From Bacteroides sp. (GTDB taxonomy: Bacteria > Bacteroidota > Bacteroidia > Bacteroidales > Muribaculaceae), in the NCBI GenBank assembly GCA_014802175.1, contig JAAVCU010000003.1, positions 1-38,446 of the forward strand: a stretch of DNA of 38,446 bases, read 5' to 3'. Within the stretch, counting starts at the first letter, position 1. Each line of letters begins with the position of its first letter. Of the stretch, positions 26,340 to 36,393 are shown piece by piece. The notes beneath the pieces were generated by a model, which saw only the letters and a program-made list of their open reading frames with translations, was not told the origin of the DNA and searched no databases. The position numbers were made by a program, and so were the translations under genes.

Positions 26340-28373
26340 TTATTTACCCATAGTCACCAAAAGCTCCTCATTATTACGCGTCATCTCCATCTGCTTCTTG
26401 ATAAACTCCATAGCCTCAAGTGAATTCATATCTGCAAGATAATTACGCAAGATCCACATGCGGTTGAGCGTTTCATTGTTAAGCAACAGATCGTCGCGAC
26501 GTGTGGAAGAAGAGATGATATCCACAGCCGGGAAGATGCGCTTGTTGGAGAGTTTGCGATCGAGCTGAAGCTCCATATTGCCGGTTCCTTTGAACTCCTC
26601 GAAGATAACCTCATCCATCTTTGATGAAGTCTCGGTGAGTGCGGTAGCAATAATTGTCAGTGAACCGCCATTCTCTATGTTACGCGCTGCTCCGAAGAAA
26701 CGTTTCGGCTTCTGGAGGGCATTAGCGTCAACACCACCCGAAAGAATCTTACCCGAAGCCGGGCTCACTGTGTTGTAGGCACGAGCAAGACGTGTGATCG
26801 AGTCAAGCATTATCACCACATCATGTCCGCTTTCCACCAGACGCTTCGCTTTCTCAAGCACGATACCCGCAATCTTCACATGACGCTCTGCCGGTTCATC
26901 GAAAGTAGAGGCGATCACCTCAGCATTCACGCTGCGGGCCATATCCGTTACCTCCTCCGGTCGCTCATCGATAAGGAGCATGATGATATAAGTTTCCGGA
27001 TGATTTGCAGCTATAGCGTTGGCAATATCTTTAAGGAGGATAGTCTTACCGGTTTTAGGGGGCGCTACAATCAAGGCACGCTGACCCTTACCGATAGGCG
27101 CGAACATATCCACCACACGGGTTGATATATTACCCGATCTGCCTCCTGTAAGATTGAATTTCTCATCGGGGAAGAGAGGCACGAGGTGCTCGAACGGCAC
27201 ACGATCGCGAATCACATCGGGAGAGAGACCATTGATAGTATCGATCTTGCAAAGCGGAAAATATTTCTCACCCTGACGGGGAGGACGTATCCCACCCTCT
27301 ACCACATCACCGGTCTTAAGACCAAAATCTTTGATCTGTTGCTGAGATACATAGATATCATCCGGACTGCCAAGATAGTTGTAGTCACTTGAACGGAGGA
27401 ATCCATAACCATCGGGCATAACTTCCAGCACTCCCATTGAAGTCAGAATACCGTTGAAGTCGAAGCTTGTTTCCGGTTGACGCTGCATATTCTGGTTCTG
27501 CTTTTCGAGCATACGCTGCTGCATGCGCTGCTTTTTGGTCAGATGCTTCTGTTGTTTTTGATTCAATGGTTTTACAGGTGCCGGATCAGCTATTATAATA
27601 GGTGCAACGGCGGCAGCCTTCTCTGCCTCCTCGATCTCGCGCTGGGAACGGGGCACAAAAGTCCGCTTTTTTGCAACGGAGAAGAAAGAATCGAGCGAAG
27701 GTTTCTCTTTCTTTACTGTCACCATCTTTTCCTCCTCTGCACTCTTTACTTCCTCAGGAGCAATCCCCTCTTCCTTAACATCATTCACCGGAGCTGCAGG
27801 TTTCTCTTCCTCAATCACTGCCGGAAGCATCTCCGGCTCCGCTGCCTCTGTTTTCACCTTAGGCTTGGGACCTCTGCGTTTAGGTTGCTCCTTAACTTCT
27901 GCGGCCGACGAGGGTTGCTCTGCTACCGGTTCGGCGTCAGATGCAACTTCCGGTGTAGGTTCTGCCGGAGCTACCGGCTCCTCGACTTTTACCTTCGGCT
28001 TACGACCGCGTTTCTTGGGAGCGGGTGCTTCTGCCTCTACGGGAGCGTTGTCTGTCTTAGCCGGAGCTTCATTTGCGGCTATATCCGCGCTCTTCTCTGA
28101 CTCCTGTGTTTCGGCAGATGGTGCTGCATCTGCTGTTTCAGGCTTCTGAGCCTTCTTTGCGCGAGGCTTCCTCTCCTTCGGTGCTTTTTCTTTTCTTGAT
28201 TTACCTGCGCCCTTTGCCACTGCTTCCTTGGCGTGAGCTTCCGACTCACTGTCAATAACATAATAAGCCATCTCCTGCTGGTCAGCGGAAGCGGTCTTTT
28301 TCATTCCCATGGATGATGCAAGCTCTCGCAATTGCTCAGGCGCCATGTTCATTAAATCGTCGTAACTATACAT
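26340..28373 (-). CDS. rho: Transcription termination factor Rho with long low-complexity N-terminal extension
   Basis: [71 protein letters not shown]; ~260 aa acidic/basic N-terminus. Confidence 0.96.
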   Translation of the reverse strand: MYSYDDLMNMAPEQLRELASSMGMKKTASADQQEMAYYVIDSESEAHAKEAVAKGAGKSRKEKAPKERKPRAKKAQKPETADAAPSAETQESEKSADIAANEAPAKTDNAPVEAEAPAPKKRGRKPKVKVEEPVAPAEPTPEVASDAEPVAEQPSSAAEVKEQPKRRGPKPKVKTEAAEPEMLPAVIEEEKPAAPVNDVKEEGIAPEEVKSAEEEKMVTVKKEKPSLDSFFSVAKKRTFVPRSQREIEEAEKAAAVAPIIIADPAPVKPLNQKQQKHLTKKQRMQQRMLEKQNQNMQRQPETSFDFNGILTSMGVLEVMPDGYGFLRSSDYNYLGSPDDIYVSQQQIKDFGLKTGDVVEGGIRPPRQGEKYFPLCKIDTINGLSPDVIRDRVPFEHLVPLFPDEKFNLTGGRSGNISTRVVDMFAPIGKGQRALIVAPPKTGKTILLKDIANAIAANHPETYIIMLLIDERPEEVTDMARSVNAEVIASTFDEPAERHVKIAGIVLEKAKRLVESGHDVVIMLDSITRLARAYNTVSPASGKILSGGVDANALQKPKRFFGAARNIENGGSLTIIATALTETSSKMDEVIFEEFKGTGNMELQLDRKLSNKRIFPAVDIISSSTRRDDLLLNNETLNRMWILRNYLADMNSLEAMEFIKKQMEMTRNNEELLVTMGK

Positions 28374-28663
28374 AAGAATTTTATGTCCTGCTTTCCATTT
28401 CCATCAGACGCAAGGCACATAATATCGAAACTCACCCCGGAGTTCAACCTCACCGATAAATGGAAATATCATTTTTTATTGGAATTTATCCACTTCGCAC
28501 TATCTGAACCCTTCGCGGCGTGCTGCGGATATTTGATTATTTTAAAATGTTTAAGCTAAAATATAAACTCAATGATTTCTGTGCATTTATGCAGTTCCAT
28601 TGAGACTTAGCAATATGTTCAAAAATTCATGGGCTATAGTAGAGTGAGAACCCTTACTTTCTG

Positions 28664-28695
28664 CAAAGTTAAATAATACTTTTTTAATTTGCAAA
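28664..28695 (-). promoter_or_regulatory. Candidate promoter for rho (minus strand)
   Basis: On the minus strand TTTG (28692-28695), 20-nt spacing, TAACTTTG (28664-28671); would give a ~280-nt 5' leader. Confidence 0.55.
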
Positions 28696-29646
28696 AATTT
28701 GAGCACAATATTGCAGTCCTTTCATCGTAAACCGCAATCTTCCCTCTCCTGCCTTCCAACTTTTACCTACTATGGTCTGCGACCCGGCTTTTTTCTCATA
28801 CACGTCGGTGATCTCAACTGCAATATCCCGTGTGGCTCCATAACGCGATGAGAAGCGATAAATAATCCAGAAGGGATCGGGCGACAACGCGATAGTCTGC
28901 AATGGAAGAAAATCTTCGGCAGGTAATAACTCTTCAGCTGCCCATTCTAAAACGCGCTCCTCGCTCTGAAGGTTCACTATTGTTGTTGAAATCGCTTTTT
29001 TCACACCTTTCCACCTCTGTTCAATCGCTGGCAGAAGTTCATTGCGGATATAATTGCGGCGATAATCAGACGTAAGGTTTGATGAGTCTGTGATGTAATT
29101 CACCCCCACCTCTTCAAGATATTCCTCAATCTCTTTACGTGTGAAATCAAGCAACGGACGCATCACTCTGCCGTTATCCTTCAGCATCCCCTTCATACCT
29201 TTCACTCCTGACCCCCTAAAGAGATTGAGCAACAGGGTCTCCACATTGTCATCGGCATTGTGCCCTACGGCTACCCTATCGAAGCCGGATTCTGCAAGCA
29301 ACCTGAAGAAATACGCATAACGCAAGTCGCGACAGGCCATCTCCACCGAGACTCCCGGCTTGCCGCATTGAGCCTCCACATCAAAATCCACTACCGAAAA
29401 TGGAAGTCCCAACGACGAGCACAAAGCCTCGACATGACGCTGGTCGCGCATGCTCTCCTCTCTTCTGAGATGAAAATTACAGTGAACAACCTTCAACTGC
29501 AATCCCACACTATGCAGCGCATAAAGCAACGCACAACTGTCGGCGCCACCACTGACACCAACTATCACACGCCTAACATTCAGTTTGTTTACAATGCTCT
29601 TAACGCCCGCCTCAATCTTTGCGGAGATTTTCTGTTTTCTTTTCAC
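28684..29646 (-). CDS. tilS: tRNA(Ile)-lysidine synthetase (GTG start at 29646 preferred; ORF track extends to 29697)
   Basis: VIVGVSGGADSCALLYAL PP-loop, HCNFHLRREESMRDQRHVEAL, GHNADDNVETLLLNLFRGSG. Confidence 0.93.
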   Translation of the reverse strand: MKRKQKISAKIEAGVKSIVNKLNVRRVIVGVSGGADSCALLYALHSVGLQLKVVHCNFHLRREESMRDQRHVEALCSSLGLPFSVVDFDVEAQCGKPGVSVEMACRDLRYAYFFRLLAESGFDRVAVGHNADDNVETLLLNLFRGSGVKGMKGMLKDNGRVMRPLLDFTRKEIEEYLEEVGVNYITDSSNLTSDYRRNYIRNELLPAIEQRWKGVKKAISTTIVNLQSEERVLEWAAEELLPAEDFLPLQTIALSPDPFWIIYRFSSRYGATRDIAVEITDVYEKKAGSQTIVGKSWKAGEGRLRFTMKGLQYCAQIFAN

Positions 29647-29805
29647 GGATACAAAATTAACGAAAAGTGTTAAAAACATAAAACAAAATCGCCACAATGT
29701 TGTTTTAATGATAAACCCTTATTATGTTGATGAGATGCTAAGTCATAAAAAAGGGTGAATGATTAAAACAAACCTGAAATTTAACAATAAAAACACCAAA
29801 GAATC

Positions 29806-30357
29806 ATGGCAAAGAAATGGATTTGCACAGTATGTGGTTACATAGCTGAAGGTGAGGTAGCTCCCGAGAAATGCCCCCAGTGTAATGCTCCTCAGTCTAA
29901 ATTCAAAGAGATGAACGAGGACGAACTTCTCAACTTCGTTACAGAGCATGAGATCGGCGTTGCCAAAGGCACAGACGAAGAGATGATCAAAGATCTTAAC
30001 AATCATTTCCTCGGCGAATGCACAGAGGTTGGTATGTATCTGGCTATGTCACGTCAGGCTGACCGCGAAGGCTATCCTGAAATTGCAGACGCATTCAAAC
30101 GTTACGCTTGGGAAGAGGCTGAGCACGCAGCTAAGTTTGCAGAACTCCTCGGCGATATGGTTTGGGACACTAAGACAAACCTTGAGAAACGTATGCACGC
30201 TGAGGCAGGTGCTAACGCTGACAAGATGCGCATCGCCAAGAATGCTAAAGCTCAGAACCTTGACGCTATCCACGACACTGTTCACGAGATGGCTAAGGAT
30301 GAGGCTCGCCACGGTCGCGGCTTCGCAGGTCTTTACAAACGCTACTTCGAGAAATAA
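29806..30357 (+). CDS. Rubrerythrin-type protein with N-terminal rubredoxin domain
   Basis: [25 protein letters not shown] rubredoxin-like site at N-terminus, then ferritin-like [13 protein letters not shown] and DEARHGRGF. Confidence 0.93.
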   Translation: MAKKWICTVCGYIAEGEVAPEKCPQCNAPQSKFKEMNEDELLNFVTEHEIGVAKGTDEEMIKDLNNHFLGECTEVGMYLAMSRQADREGYPEIADAFKRYAWEEAEHAAKFAELLGDMVWDTKTNLEKRMHAEAGANADKMRIAKNAKAQNLDAIHDTVHEMAKDEARHGRGFAGLYKRYFEK

Positions 30358-30403
30358 AAAAAGAGCCGTGCATGGTGCTTTAACGCACATAGCAACAATA
30401 TCG

Positions 30404-30436
30404 GAAAGACTGTATCTCATAAAGATACGGTCTTTC
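30404..30436 (+). terminator. Intrinsic terminator after rubrerythrin gene
   Basis: gaaagactgtatct / agatacggtctttc (one wobble pair), 5-nt loop, followed by tctttttat. Confidence 0.85.
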
Positions 30437-30461
30437 TCTTTTTATACTCACTTATTTTTAT

Positions 30462-30469
30462 TAAATTTG
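30462..30469 (+). promoter_or_regulatory. Candidate -7 box (TAnnTTTG) 7 nt before ruvX start
   Basis: taaatttg then cagtgaaATG. Confidence 0.45.
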
Positions 30470-30476
30470 CAGTGAA

Positions 30477-30887
30477 ATGGGAAGAATATTAGCTATAGAT
30501 TACGGCAGGAAGCGCTGCGGCGTAGCCGTTACCGATCCACTGCAGATTATCGCAAATGGTCTGCCAACTGTGCCGACACATGAACTCATGAACTTTCTAA
30601 AGCGATATTGCGCTGAAGAGCAGGTGGAAACGATCATTGTCGGAGAGCCGCGACAGATGGACGGCACACCTTCCGAATCAGAAAGATATATAGCGCCGTT
30701 TCTCAGACAACTCAGTCGCGAGATGCCTGACATGAAGGTGATGCGCCGCGATGAACGATTCACCTCCGTCATAGCCCACCGCGAGATGCTCGCCGCAGGG
30801 TTCCGAAAGACGCAACGTCAGGAGAAAGGGCGTGCCGATGAAATGTCGGCCGTTATAATCCTCACCGAATATTTAGAAAACAAATAA
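30477..30887 (+). CDS. ruvX: Holliday junction resolvase RuvX (YqgF family)
   Basis: ILAIDYGRKRCGVAVTDP, IIVGEPRQMDGTPSE, DERFTSVIAHREM, KGRADEMSAVIILTEYL. Confidence 0.95.
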   Translation: MGRILAIDYGRKRCGVAVTDPLQIIANGLPTVPTHELMNFLKRYCAEEQVETIIVGEPRQMDGTPSESERYIAPFLRQLSREMPDMKVMRRDERFTSVIAHREMLAAGFRKTQRQEKGRADEMSAVIILTEYLENK

Positions 30888-30894
30888 AACATAT

Positions 30895-31455
30895 ATGGTA
30901 TTACCAGTATATCTCTACGGTCACCCCGTGCTCCGCAAAGAGGCGGAGGATATCGAGCCCGACTATCCCGGTCTCGAAAAACTCATCAAGGATATGTGGG
31001 AGACTATGTATTTCACCGAGGGTGTCGGACTGGCCGCACCCCAGATCGGTAAATCCATCAGTCTCATCGTCATTGATGGCTCTGTATTAGGAGAGGATTT
31101 CCCCGAATGCAAGGATTCCAAGATGTGCCTTATCAACCCCGAACTTGAGGTTATCGAAGACATGGAACCTGTGAGCCGCAATGAAGGTTGTCTATCATTG
31201 CCCGGAATGTCGGAAAATGTTAAGCGTATAGAGCACGTGCGCCTCAACTGGCTTGACGAAAATTTCGTAGAACACGAAAAAGAGTTTACCGGTTTCCTCG
31301 CCCGAATCATCCAGCATGAATTCGACCATCTGCTCGGCACGGTTTACACAGACCGCATCTCCCCCATCCGCAAACAGATGGTGCGCAACAAACTCAACAA
31401 CCTCGCCCGCGGAAAAGTGAAATGCGACTATCGCACAGTTTCCGCTAAAAAATAA
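30895..31455 (+). CDS. def: Peptide deformylase
   Basis: GVGLAAPQIGKS, EGCLSLPG, IIQHEFDHLLGTVYTD. Confidence 0.96.
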   Translation: MVLPVYLYGHPVLRKEAEDIEPDYPGLEKLIKDMWETMYFTEGVGLAAPQIGKSISLIVIDGSVLGEDFPECKDSKMCLINPELEVIEDMEPVSRNEGCLSLPGMSENVKRIEHVRLNWLDENFVEHEKEFTGFLARIIQHEFDHLLGTVYTDRISPIRKQMVRNKLNNLARGKVKCDYRTVSAKK

Positions 31456-31480
31456 ACTGATAACTGAAACCACAAAATAA

Positions 31481-33169
31481 ATGGCCGACGATAAAAAAAT
31501 CATATTCTCGATGGTAGGTGTGAGCAAAATCATACCCCCACAGCGACAGATTCTTAAAAACATATACCTTTCGTTCTTCTATGGTGCCAAGATCGGCATC
31601 ATAGGTCTTAACGGATCCGGTAAATCCACACTTCTGAAGATAATAGCCGGTCTCGACAAGAGCTACCAGGGAAACGTTGTGTTCTCTCCCGGTTACAGCG
31701 TGGGATACCTTGAGCAGGAGCCGAAACTTGATCCTGAAAAGACAGTGAAAGAGGTTGTGCAGGAAGGTGTGCAGCCAATTATGGATCTCCTCAAGGAATA
31801 CGACGAGGTCAACAACGCCTTTGCTGATCCCGCAGTTCTGGAAGATCCCGAGGCTATGGATAAACTCATTGCCCGTCAGGCTGAGATTCAGGATAAGCTT
31901 GATGCCACAGATGCCTGGAATATCGATAACAAGCTCGAACGCGCAATGGACGCCCTTCGCTGCCCGCCCGACGACAAGAAGATCGCCGTGCTTTCAGGAG
32001 GTGAACGCCGCCGCGTGGCATTGTGCCGCCTTCTGCTTCAGCAACCCGACATCCTGCTTCTTGACGAGCCTACCAACCACCTTGATGCAGAGTCTATCGA
32101 CTGGCTTGAACAGCATCTTCAGCAATATCCCGGGACCGTTATCGCCGTCACACACGACCGTTACTTCCTCGACCACGTTGCCGGCTGGATTCTTGAACTC
32201 GACCGCGGTGAAGGTATTCCATGGAAAGGTAACTATTCATCCTGGCTCGACCAGAAGACACAGCGAATGGCGCAAGAGGAGAAACAGGCAAGCAAACGTC
32301 GCAAAACCCTAGAGCGCGAGCTCGAATGGGTGCGCATGGCTCCCAAAGCTCGTCAGGCTAAAGGTAAGGCTCGTCTGTCGAGCTATGACCGCCTGATGAA
32401 TGAGGACCAGAAAGAGCGTGAGGAAAAACTCGAAATCTATATCCCGAACGGCCCGCGCTTGGGAAATAAGGTTATCGAAGCCAAGCATCTTGCCAAAGCT
32501 TACGACGACAAGGCTCTCTTCACTGATCTTAACTTCATGCTTCCGCCTAACGGTATTGTAGGCGTAATCGGACCTAACGGTGCCGGTAAGACAACTCTTT
32601 TCCGCCTGATCATGGGTCAGGAGAAGCAGGATGCCGGTGAATTTGAAGTGGGAGAAACAGTAAAAATAGCTTACGTAGACCAGAACCACAAGGACCTGTC
32701 GCCCGACAAGAGTGTGTATGAGGTTATCTCGCAAGGTGTTGAATCTTTCCGCATGGGAGGCAGAGACATGAATGCACGAGCATATCTCAGCAAATTCAAC
32801 TTCACGGGAGCTGACCAGGAGAAGAAGATCGGAGTACTCTCCGGCGGAGAGCGCAACCGTCTGCATCTGGCCATGGCATTGAAAGAGGAGGGAAACGTGC
32901 TGCTGCTCGATGAGCCAACGAATGATATCGACGTCAATACGCTCCGTGCGCTTGAAGAGGGTCTGGAGAACTTCGCCGGCTGTGCGGTGGTTGTAAGCCA
33001 CGACCGTTGGTTCCTCGACCGAATCGCAACCCATATCCTGGCGTTTGAAGGCGACAGTCAGGTTACATATTTTGAAGGTTCATACTCGGAATACGAAGAA
33101 TTCAAGAAGAAACGCGACGGCGGAGTGGAAACACCCCACCGCATCCGCTACAAAAAACTTACCAAATAA
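31481..33169 (+). CDS. ettA: Energy-dependent translational throttle protein EttA (ABC-F)
   Basis: Two ABC modules (GLNGSGKSTLLK, GPNGAGKTTLF; two LSGGER), LLLDEPTNHLDAESIDWLEQHL, PNGPRLGNKVIEAKHL. Confidence 0.95.
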   Translation: MADDKKIIFSMVGVSKIIPPQRQILKNIYLSFFYGAKIGIIGLNGSGKSTLLKIIAGLDKSYQGNVVFSPGYSVGYLEQEPKLDPEKTVKEVVQEGVQPIMDLLKEYDEVNNAFADPAVLEDPEAMDKLIARQAEIQDKLDATDAWNIDNKLERAMDALRCPPDDKKIAVLSGGERRRVALCRLLLQQPDILLLDEPTNHLDAESIDWLEQHLQQYPGTVIAVTHDRYFLDHVAGWILELDRGEGIPWKGNYSSWLDQKTQRMAQEEKQASKRRKTLERELEWVRMAPKARQAKGKARLSSYDRLMNEDQKEREEKLEIYIPNGPRLGNKVIEAKHLAKAYDDKALFTDLNFMLPPNGIVGVIGPNGAGKTTLFRLIMGQEKQDAGEFEVGETVKIAYVDQNHKDLSPDKSVYEVISQGVESFRMGGRDMNARAYLSKFNFTGADQEKKIGVLSGGERNRLHLAMALKEEGNVLLLDEPTNDIDVNTLRALEEGLENFAGCAVVVSHDRWFLDRIATHILAFEGDSQVTYFEGSYSEYEEFKKKRDGGVETPHRIRYKKLTK

Positions 33170-33170
33170 T

Positions 33171-34064
33171 ATGGAAAAGAAAAGAATTGCAATTGTCGGT
33201 TACGGCAATATCGGTCGCTTCACTCTTGAGGCAGTAGAAACTTCGCCGGATTTTGAGATTGCCGGTATTATCCGCCGTAATCCCGCCGATCGCGGTGACA
33301 TCCCTGCCGACATCCCGGTTGTGGGTTCTATCAAAGAACTTAAGGATGTTGATGTGGCAATCCTCGCCACTCCCACACGAAGCGTAGAAGAGCATGCCAA
33401 CGAAATACTCTCCATGGGTATCAACACCGTGGATTCATTCGATATTCACACTCAGATTCCTGCACTCCGTAAGCGTCTTGACGCTAAAGCGAAGGAAGGG
33501 AATGCAGTGTCGGTGCTTTCCGCCGGTTGGGATCCTGGCAGCGACTCGGTGGTACGCGCTCTTTTGGAGGCTATCGCCCCCAAAGGTATCACTTACACTA
33601 ACTTCGGTCCCGGAATGAGCATGGGTCACACCGTAGCCGTGAAATCCAAAGAGGGTGTCAAAGATGCGCTGTCCATGACCATTCCTTTGGGCACAGGCAT
33701 TCATCGCCGTATGGTGTATGTGGAGCTTCTTCCCGGATATGAGCTTGCAACAGTAGCTCAATCCATCAAGGAAGATCCCTATTTCGCTTCGGACGAGACT
33801 CACGTAATGGCTGTGGAAAGTGTAGACGCATTGAAAGATATGGGACACGGCGTAAACATGGTGCGTAAAGGTGTTTCCGGAAAGACTCACAGCCAGCGTT
33901 TTGAGTTTGACATGGCTATCAACAACCCCGCCCTCACCGCTCAGATCCTTGTGGCTTGCGCCCGCGCCACATTCCGTCTGCAACCCGGCTGCTACACCAT
34001 GATCGAGATTCCCGTCATCGACCTTCTGCCGGGCGATCGCGATTTATGGATTCACCTCGTCTAA
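33171..34064 (+). CDS. ddh: meso-Diaminopimelate dehydrogenase (ATG at 33171; longer ORF start at 33045 rejected)
   Basis: IAIVGYGNIGRFTLEAVE, SAGWDPGSDSVVRALLEAIAPKGITYTNFGPGMSMGHTVAVK. Confidence 0.94.
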   Translation: MEKKRIAIVGYGNIGRFTLEAVETSPDFEIAGIIRRNPADRGDIPADIPVVGSIKELKDVDVAILATPTRSVEEHANEILSMGINTVDSFDIHTQIPALRKRLDAKAKEGNAVSVLSAGWDPGSDSVVRALLEAIAPKGITYTNFGPGMSMGHTVAVKSKEGVKDALSMTIPLGTGIHRRMVYVELLPGYELATVAQSIKEDPYFASDETHVMAVESVDALKDMGHGVNMVRKGVSGKTHSQRFEFDMAINNPALTAQILVACARATFRLQPGCYTMIEIPVIDLLPGDRDLWIHLV

Positions 34065-34079
34065 GACTCATCCAAACTT

Positions 34080-34137
34080 ATATATAAGAAACAGACAGGG
34101 AGCGGTGATTGCCACTCCCTGTCTGTTTCTTATATAT
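34080..34137. terminator. Bidirectional terminator between convergent ddh and HAD genes
   Basis: atatataagaaacagacagggag / ctccctgtctgtttcttatatat, 23-bp perfect arms, 12-nt loop. Confidence 0.92.
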
Positions 34138-34162
34138 CTTATACGGATTACAAGACACGACC

Positions 34163-34795
34163 TTATTTTCCGTTCAGCTCCTCAAGTTTGACTGCAAGAA
34201 GTGGGCGCCAATCGGAATTTGAGGGCACATAAAGTCCATGTATGCCCACCGACTCAGCCCCTTCGATGTTTCGCTGACTGTCGTCTACAAACAATGTTTC
34301 CTCCGGGAGCATATTGTCACGACGCAATGCTTCAAGATAGATCTCTTTCCCAGGTTTATATAAGCCCATCTCATAACTCAGAAACAACGAATCGAAATAA
34401 TCCGAAATGGGCTTTTCGTCGGTGCTGAGTGCCGGACTGTCGGTCAATCCCATCATGAAAGGATTCGTGTTCGACAACAAACCAAGATGATACTGCTTTC
34501 TCAACTCTTCAAGAGCATGCAACTTGTAAACCGGAGTTTCTTTGAAAAAACCTCTCCAGCAATCTGCCGCCTCCTCGATCGGAACTGTGTCTCTTCCCGT
34601 CAGTTCCGCCATTTTACTACAGAACTCCTCTTTTGAAATATCTCCCTTCTCCAGTTCGAGGAAACATCCCTGCTGCTCATATTTACCCAGATAGCGGTCG
34701 GTGTCAACACCTGCCGCACGGAAACGTGCTATGGCCTGATCGGTATCCTGCGTGAATACCACACCTCCCATATCAAACAATATATTCTTAATCAT
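34163..34795 (-). CDS. HAD family hydrolase (HAD-IA type)
   Basis: ILFDMGGVVF, LGLLSNTNPFM, LFVDDSQRNIEGAESVGIHGLYV. Confidence 0.9.
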   Translation of the reverse strand: MIKNILFDMGGVVFTQDTDQAIARFRAAGVDTDRYLGKYEQQGCFLELEKGDISKEEFCSKMAELTGRDTVPIEEAADCWRGFFKETPVYKLHALEELRKQYHLGLLSNTNPFMMGLTDSPALSTDEKPISDYFDSLFLSYEMGLYKPGKEIYLEALRRDNMLPEETLFVDDSQRNIEGAESVGIHGLYVPSNSDWRPLLAVKLEELNGK

Positions 34796-34806
34796 ATAAT
34801 TTCTAC

Positions 34807-35466
34807 TTAAAACACGATCCTGCCCTTTTTAGCCTGCTCAAGCATCTTCTTACCGGGCACCAGATAAACCTCCAGCCGGCGGTTCTTCTCGCGGTTCTCA
34901 AGCGAATTATTCTCCTCTAACGGCATATCATCGCTGTATGCATACGAGAAAAGATAGCGCGTATCGCAACCTTCATCTACAAACCAATCAAAAAGTGCCG
35001 TGGAGCGCTCTTCCGTGATATGCTCGCGATATTTCTCCGAACCGGTGTTGTCCGTGTGCATCACAAGTAGCACGCGATACATATCCGGCTCTTTAAGGTA
35101 TCGCTTGAGAGGTGCGAGCAGATGCGCGGCATCCTTCCGCACCTCCACTTCGTTTGGCGCGAAAAGTTTTGATGCCGGAATCGTAACGAGTAAAACCTCC
35201 TTGTTACGATAAGTCTCCACCATTGAGGAATTGCGCGAATTATACTCCTTATTGTAAAGTCGCGTCCTACCCTCTTTCTCCTGAAACTTGCGGATTAGGT
35301 CGGCACTCTTGGCATCAAGCTCCACGCTATTGATCATCTCGCTGAACGACAACTCGTCGAGAGCATCAATGCGCGGCAATACAGATTGAGCCGCGCCTGC
35401 CTGCGAAACAGACAGCAATCCTGCCAACACACAACCCTTAAAAAATATCTTCAATCGATTCCTCAT
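34807..35466 (-). CDS. OmpA-family protein
   Basis: Signal peptide; VLLVMHTDNTGSEKYREHITEERSTALFDWFVDEG...NSLENREKNRRLEVYLVP OmpA-like peptidoglycan-binding pattern. Confidence 0.8.
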   Translation of the reverse strand: MRNRLKIFFKGCVLAGLLSVSQAGAAQSVLPRIDALDELSFSEMINSVELDAKSADLIRKFQEKEGRTRLYNKEYNSRNSSMVETYRNKEVLLVTIPASKLFAPNEVEVRKDAAHLLAPLKRYLKEPDMYRVLLVMHTDNTGSEKYREHITEERSTALFDWFVDEGCDTRYLFSYAYSDDMPLEENNSLENREKNRRLEVYLVPGKKMLEQAKKGRIVF

Positions 35467-35758
35467 ACTGCAATTCTCCTCTAACGATAAGGTCGATATC
35501 CTGCGGATCCATCAGAACCTCTCCATCTTTCTTGATCTCCTTAGCCACGAAAGCGGTAAGTTTCTCAACATCAAGTTCCTCTTCGTCCGTAACACCGGCA
35601 TCGATCTTAAGATAGCCATTACGCTCATACCAATCCCAGATGATATCAATAACATAAAGGATCTCATCATCTGAATATTTCTCGCTTACCTCCTGCGGAA
35701 GTGTTTCGCGGATGAATTTAATGGCGTCATCCTCGTCATATTTCATTAATTCACTCAT
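35438..35758 (-). CDS. Conserved acidic hypothetical protein
   Basis: 106-aa ORF in operon context; no domain recognised. Confidence 0.65.
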   Translation of the reverse strand: MSELMKYDEDDAIKFIRETLPQEVSEKYSDDEILYVIDIIWDWYERNGYLKIDAGVTDEEELDVEKLTAFVAKEIKKDGEVLMDPQDIDLIVRGELQYEESIEDIF

Positions 35759-35842
35759 TCCAAATAATTTTAAATTTCCTCAAGACTGTGTTGAGTACGA
35801 AAGCGCGAAATTTCAAAATCGCGAAAGCGCGAAGCCTCTTCA

Positions 35843-36382
35843 CTACTCTCCCTTCACATTCAGATCCACCAGTCCCTCGGGTAAGCTTGTATTTATAATT
35901 CCGTTCTCCTGATCTATATCCACGATGAAATCATCGACAATAGGAATATAAACCTCCTCATCGTCCGGAGTGCGAACCACAAACAACTCATTTTCCGTGC
36001 TGCTGTCGATTGACTCAAGCACTCCGATTTCACCGAGATCCTTATCCACTACGCGATAACCTTCAAGGTCATCGCCTAAAAGCAACTCCTCTCCCATATA
36101 ATCCTCTACATCCTTACGGGGCGCGAAAATCAGATTATTGACCAATTCATCGGCCTCCTCTACCGAATCCACCCCTTCGAGCTTAATCAGGTAAGATGAT
36201 GCACCTTTCGGACGTATTGATTCTGCATAGAAAGGAACCGGAATACCATCTGTCTCGATAATCAGCGGATTACCCTCCTCCACATATTCCGGATCTATAT
36301 TAAGCACGGCATTCAGCTCCCCCTTAAGCGCATGGGTCTTCTGGAACTTGCCGATCTCTATCAATTCTTTTTTCTCAATCAT
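35843..36382 (-). CDS. rimM: Ribosome maturation factor RimM
   Basis: IGKFQKTHALKGELNAVL N-terminus; PRC-barrel-like VDKDLGEIGVLESIDSSTENELFVV...EEVYIPIVDDFIVDID. Confidence 0.93.
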   Translation of the reverse strand: MIEKKELIEIGKFQKTHALKGELNAVLNIDPEYVEEGNPLIIETDGIPVPFYAESIRPKGASSYLIKLEGVDSVEEADELVNNLIFAPRKDVEDYMGEELLLGDDLEGYRVVDKDLGEIGVLESIDSSTENELFVVRTPDDEEVYIPIVDDFIVDIDQENGIINTSLPEGLVDLNVKGE

Positions 36383-36393
36383 AAATTCAACAT

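Noticed and set aside
27477-28149. Plus-strand ORFs antisense to the rho N-terminus
   Set aside because: Low-complexity mirror frames of the Ala/Lys/Glu-rich rho extension.
33045-33170. N-terminal extension of ddh
   Set aside because: Overlaps the end of ettA in another frame; ATG at 33171 follows directly after the ettA stop and begins the MEKKRIAIVGYGNIG Rossmann motif.
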